This document shows positions 61,599 to 64,000 of a stretch of 64,000 nucleotides of DNA, one piece after another. Origin of the DNA: Viridibacterium sp035456105. GTDB lineage: Bacteria; Pseudomonadota; Gammaproteobacteria; Burkholderiales; Rhodocyclaceae. Where the stretch lies: positions 62,001-126,000 of the forward strand of contig DATIDV010000022.1 in assembly GCA_035456105.1 (NCBI GenBank). The letters run 5' to 3'. The number at the start of each line of letters is the position of its first letter. Position 1 is the stretch's first letter. The notes beneath the pieces were generated by a model. The model was not told the origin of the DNA. It did no database searches and saw only the letters and a program-made list of their open reading frames with translations. The translations under genes were made by a program, and so were the position numbers.

Positions 61599-62813
61599 AT
61601 GAAGATCAAGAATGCCGAAGTATTCGTTAGCTGCCCGGGACGCAATTTTGTCACCGTAAAGATCACCACCGAAAGCGGACTCACCGGCGTGGGCGACGCC
61701 ACGCTCAATGGACGCGAGCTACCCGTGGCGTCCTACCTGCGTGATCACCTGTGTCCGCAGTTGATCGGGCGCGATGCTCATCAGATCGAAGACATCTGGC
61801 AGTACTTCTACAAGGGTGCCTACTGGCGCCGCGGCCCCGTCACCATGTCGGCGATCTCGGCCATTGATATGGCGCTGTGGGATATCAAGGGCAAGGCCGC
61901 CAACATGCCGGTTTACCAGTTGCTGGGTGGCGCCTCGCGGACCGGCGTCATGGTCTACTGCCACACCACCGGCCATACCATTGACGAAGTGCTGGACGAC
62001 TACGCCAAGCACCAAGAGCAGGGCTACAAGGCGATCCGCGTGCAGTGCGGCGTGCCCGGCATGAAGACTACCTATGGCATGGCCAAGGGCAAGGGCAAGG
62101 CCTACGAGCCCGCCACCAAGGGCGTCTTCCCGGAAGAACAACTCTGGTCCACCGAGAAATACCTGGACTTCACGCCCAAGCTCTTCGACGCAGTGCGCTC
62201 GCGCTTTGGTTTCGAGGAACATCTACTGCACGACATGCATCACCGCTGCACACCGATCGAGGCCGCCCGTTTCGGCAAGGCTGTCGAGGACTATCGCCTG
62301 TTCTGGCTGGAAGATCCGACACCCGCCGAGAACCAGGAGTGTTTCCGTCTGATCCGCCAGCACACCGTTACGCCGATCGCGGTTGGCGAGGTTTTCAACA
62401 GCATCTGGGACTGCAAGCAGCTTATCGAAGAACAGCTCATCGACTACATCCGCGCCACCATCACTCATGCTGGTGGCATCACCGGCATGCGCCGCATTGC
62501 CGATTTCGCATCGCTTTACCAAGTGCGAACAGGCTCGCATGGCCCGTCCGACCTGTCGCCGGTATGCATGGCTGCGGCCCTGCACTTCGATATGTGGGTG
62601 CCCAATTTCGGCGTGCAGGAATACATGGGCTACTCGGAGCAGATGCTGGAAGTCTTCCCGCACAACTGGACCTTCGACGATGGCTACATGCATCCCGGCG
62701 ACAAGCCAGGGCTGGGCATCGACTTCGACGAGAAGCTGGCCGCGAAGTACCCCTACGAACCGGCCCATCTGCCGGTTGCACGCCTGGAGGACGGCACCCT
62801 CTGGAACTGGTAA
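61599..62813 (+). CDS. manD: D-mannonate dehydratase ManD, enolase superfamily
   Basis: 404 aa; dehydrates D-mannonate to 2-keto-3-deoxygluconate. N-terminal VFVSCPGRNFVTVKI, DATLNGRELPVASYL and RRGPVTMSAISAIDMALWDI, then the barrel with LLHDMHHRCTPIEAARFGK, FWLEDPTPAENQECFRLIR, GEVFNSIWDCKQLIEEQLID and GSHGPSDLSPVCMAAALHFD, ending LARLEDGTLWNW-like, as in characterised ManD proteins. Metal ligands (D, E, E) are present. Last gene of the operon. Confidence 0.94.
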   Translation: MKIKNAEVFVSCPGRNFVTVKITTESGLTGVGDATLNGRELPVASYLRDHLCPQLIGRDAHQIEDIWQYFYKGAYWRRGPVTMSAISAIDMALWDIKGKAANMPVYQLLGGASRTGVMVYCHTTGHTIDEVLDDYAKHQEQGYKAIRVQCGVPGMKTTYGMAKGKGKAYEPATKGVFPEEQLWSTEKYLDFTPKLFDAVRSRFGFEEHLLHDMHHRCTPIEAARFGKAVEDYRLFWLEDPTPAENQECFRLIRQHTVTPIAVGEVFNSIWDCKQLIEEQLIDYIRATITHAGGITGMRRIADFASLYQVRTGSHGPSDLSPVCMAAALHFDMWVPNFGVQEYMGYSEQMLEVFPHNWTFDDGYMHPGDKPGLGIDFDEKLAAKYPYEPAHLPVARLEDGTLWNW

Positions 62814-63023
62814 ATACACGCGGGGCTACTACGGCCGATTGGCGCTCCACCTCTCGGATAGTCTAGAGCCCACCTGACTGACAGCCCTTTCGCTGCGGCC
62901 GCACGGACAGTTCAGTTGCTGATCTGCTGCGACCGCAGTCTGGTAAGTCAGGTCACATCGTCTTGCTCTTTGATCATCGCCACCCTCGTGCGAAACGATT
63001 CACGTGGAAGCGCCGTACGCACA

Positions 63024-63230
63024 CTACTGACGACAGCAAGCGCGTGCCTCTTGCACGGGTGGGTATTTGACTGTGCCATACGAACAAAACACACCGCAGT
63101 CGCCTGACTTCGGGCGGAGCAAGGCCCGGCACGCGCCGCATTGATGAAAGTAGATGCAGGCGTCGGTCGGCATCACCTCAAGCGATGCATGTCCGCAATG
63201 CGGGCAGGTCAAGGTGGGCTCGAATCGCAA
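63024..63230 (-). CDS. Small Cys-rich protein (GDCCVFCSYG-type), 5' end abutting a repeat
   Basis: 68 aa if it starts at TTG 63230. CPHCGHASLEVMPTDACIYF, then CGACRALLRPKSGDCGVFCS and a PPVQ motif match a short family found near metal-resistance and mobile genes, usually GDCCVFCSYG...CPPIQ. Two of the usual Cys are replaced (GDCG and YPP). The frame continues upstream into the adjoining repeat, so the original start was probably lost at insertion. Possibly a decaying gene. Confidence 0.6.
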   Translation of the reverse strand: MRFEPTLTCPHCGHASLEVMPTDACIYFHQCGACRALLRPKSGDCGVFCSYGTVKYPPVQEARACCRQ

Positions 63231-63232
63231 TA

Positions 63233-63407
63233 AGAAGCTGTTCACGATCTCTGTAAAACCATCGTCATCCCGGCGAAAGCCGGGATCCAGATCACACGCC
63301 CGGTACTGGATCCCGGCTTTCGCCGGGATGACGAACTTTTTTTTGCGGCGTTTCAAGAATATGCCAGCCCTATTTCACGAGTTTCCAAAGATCGTGAACA
63401 GGTTCTA
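63233..63407. repeat. MITE-like element with nested palindrome
   Basis: About 175 bp. Terminal inverted repeats AGAAGCTGTTCACGATC (left) and AGAACCTGTTCACGATC (right, inverted), a central palindrome CGTCATCCCGGCGAAAGCC.../...GGCTTTCGCCGGGATGACG, and ATGCCAGCCCTATTTCACGA. A shorter relative lies at 27001-27128. It carries no coding frame of its own. Confidence 0.8.
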
Positions 63408-63488
63408 AGGGCTGCATTGATGGTTCCTCGCAGAACTTATAGTGCGCGGCAGCTTGATCTGCGTTCAGTCAGGCCAGGCCGCAAACCA

Positions 63489-64000
63489 TCAGGCCCGCTT
63501 CACGCGTCGCGCCCGCGCGATGAAGTAGCCGATGCCGAGCACGATGAACCACACAGGCGTCACAAAGAGTGCGGTGCGCGTATCTTCTTCCAGCAGCAGC
63601 AGACACAGCACGAAGGCGAAGAAGGCGAGGCACGCCCAGCACATCGCCACGCCGCCCGGCATCTTGAAATGCGAGGCCGCGTGCAGCTCGGGGCGCTTCT
63701 TGCGATAGGCGATGTAGGACAGCAGGATGATCGACCAGACGAAGATGAAGCAGACCGCCGAGATCGTGGTGACCAGCGTGAACGCCTCCATCAGGTTCGG
63801 CCGCGCGTAGATCAGCAGCACGCCGCCGAGCAGGCAGATGCACGAGAAGATCAGGCCGCGCGCCGGTACGGCGTAACGCGACAGATGCGCGAAGACGCGC
63901 GGTGCGTCGCCTTCTTCTGCCAAGCCGAACAGCATGCGGCTCGTTGAGAAGATGCCGCTATTGGCCGAGGACGCCGCAGAGGTCATCACGACGAAATTGA
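63489..64000 (-). CDS. cycA: CycA-like amino-acid permease, C-terminal part (partial)
   Basis: The last about 170 residues of an APC-family permease; the start lies beyond the window. Strong resemblance to the D-serine/D-alanine/glycine transporter CycA: TSAASSANSGIFSTSRMLFG, LAEEGDAPRVFAHLSRYAVP, FSCICLLGGVLLIYARPN, SYIAYRKKRPELH and EDTRTALFVTPVWFI. Several membrane segments are visible. The stop is at 63489. Confidence 0.9.
   Translation of the reverse strand, partial: NFVVMTSAASSANSGIFSTSRMLFGLAEEGDAPRVFAHLSRYAVPARGLIFSCICLLGGVLLIYARPNLMEAFTLVTTISAVCFIFVWSIILLSYIAYRKKRPELHAASHFKMPGGVAMCWACLAFFAFVLCLLLLEEDTRTALFVTPVWFIVLGIGYFIARARRVKRA

Overview
The window is about 60% G+C, densely packed and typical of a Gram-negative betaproteobacterium. 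Evidence: zapA followed directly by 6S RNA, a Nudix/thiamine-phosphate-synthase-like fusion, a bifunctional-looking argA (kinase plus GNAT), LPS-core glycosyltransferases, TonB-dependent B12 uptake and TRAP transport. A pectin-using member of the Rhodocyclales (Uliginosibacterium-like) is my best guess, but that is inference. No ribosomal RNA, CRISPR array, complete prophage or transposase is visible.

Layout. 1-4.8 kb: an ABC-F protein, a small exported protein, a non-coding stretch that looks like a long structured RNA on the minus strand, an EVE-domain protein, 6S RNA, zapA and a ZapB-like coiled coil. 4.98-19.4 kb: a cobalamin riboswitch and a 13-gene plus-strand cluster (btuB, cobO, cbiA, cbiB, cobD, cobQ, btuC, btuD, btuF, cobU, a transglutaminase-like gene, cobT, cobS, cobC) that imports corrinoids, amidates and adenosylates them and builds the nucleotide loop. 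The early corrin-ring genes are absent. 19.5-21.8 kb: two LPS-type glycosyltransferases. 21.9-30.8 kb: corC and ybeY (minus), with three paralogous secreted pectate lyases (PL3) on the plus strand and a secreted Asp-box propeller protein among them. Each lyase has a Cys-containing N-terminal module, a Thr-Pro repeat linker made from a hexanucleotide repeat, and a PL3 catalytic domain.

30.9-51.3 kb: mostly housekeeping genes (rhlE, two GGDEF proteins, an AraC/GyrI regulator, mltA, a DUF815 ATPase, Nudix-ThiE, xerC, an inositol-phosphatase-family gene, rsmE, argA, yacG, DUF484, dapF, mutY). 51.5-54.3 kb: tRNA-Phe followed by an accessory patch with a tRNA-fragment repeat, two orphan genes, a NucS-like nuclease and a decayed phage/plasmid primase-helicase fragment. 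54.3-62.8 kb: a LacI regulator divergent from a TRAP transporter, an oligogalacturonide lyase (PL22), a fructuronate reductase and mannonate dehydratase ManD. 63-64 kb: a small Cys-rich gene abutting a MITE-like repeat, and the C-terminal part of a CycA-like permease.

How the parts fit. The secreted PL3 lyases would cut pectate outside the cell. Short uronides would enter through the outer membrane and the TRAP system. PL22 and the fructuronate/mannonate enzymes would feed them toward 2-keto-3-deoxygluconate. Two of the three PL3 promoters carry the same 19-bp 7-5-7 inverted repeat, suggesting a common regulator. Dispersed palindromic repeats are frequent, and one has inserted in frame inside cobQ.
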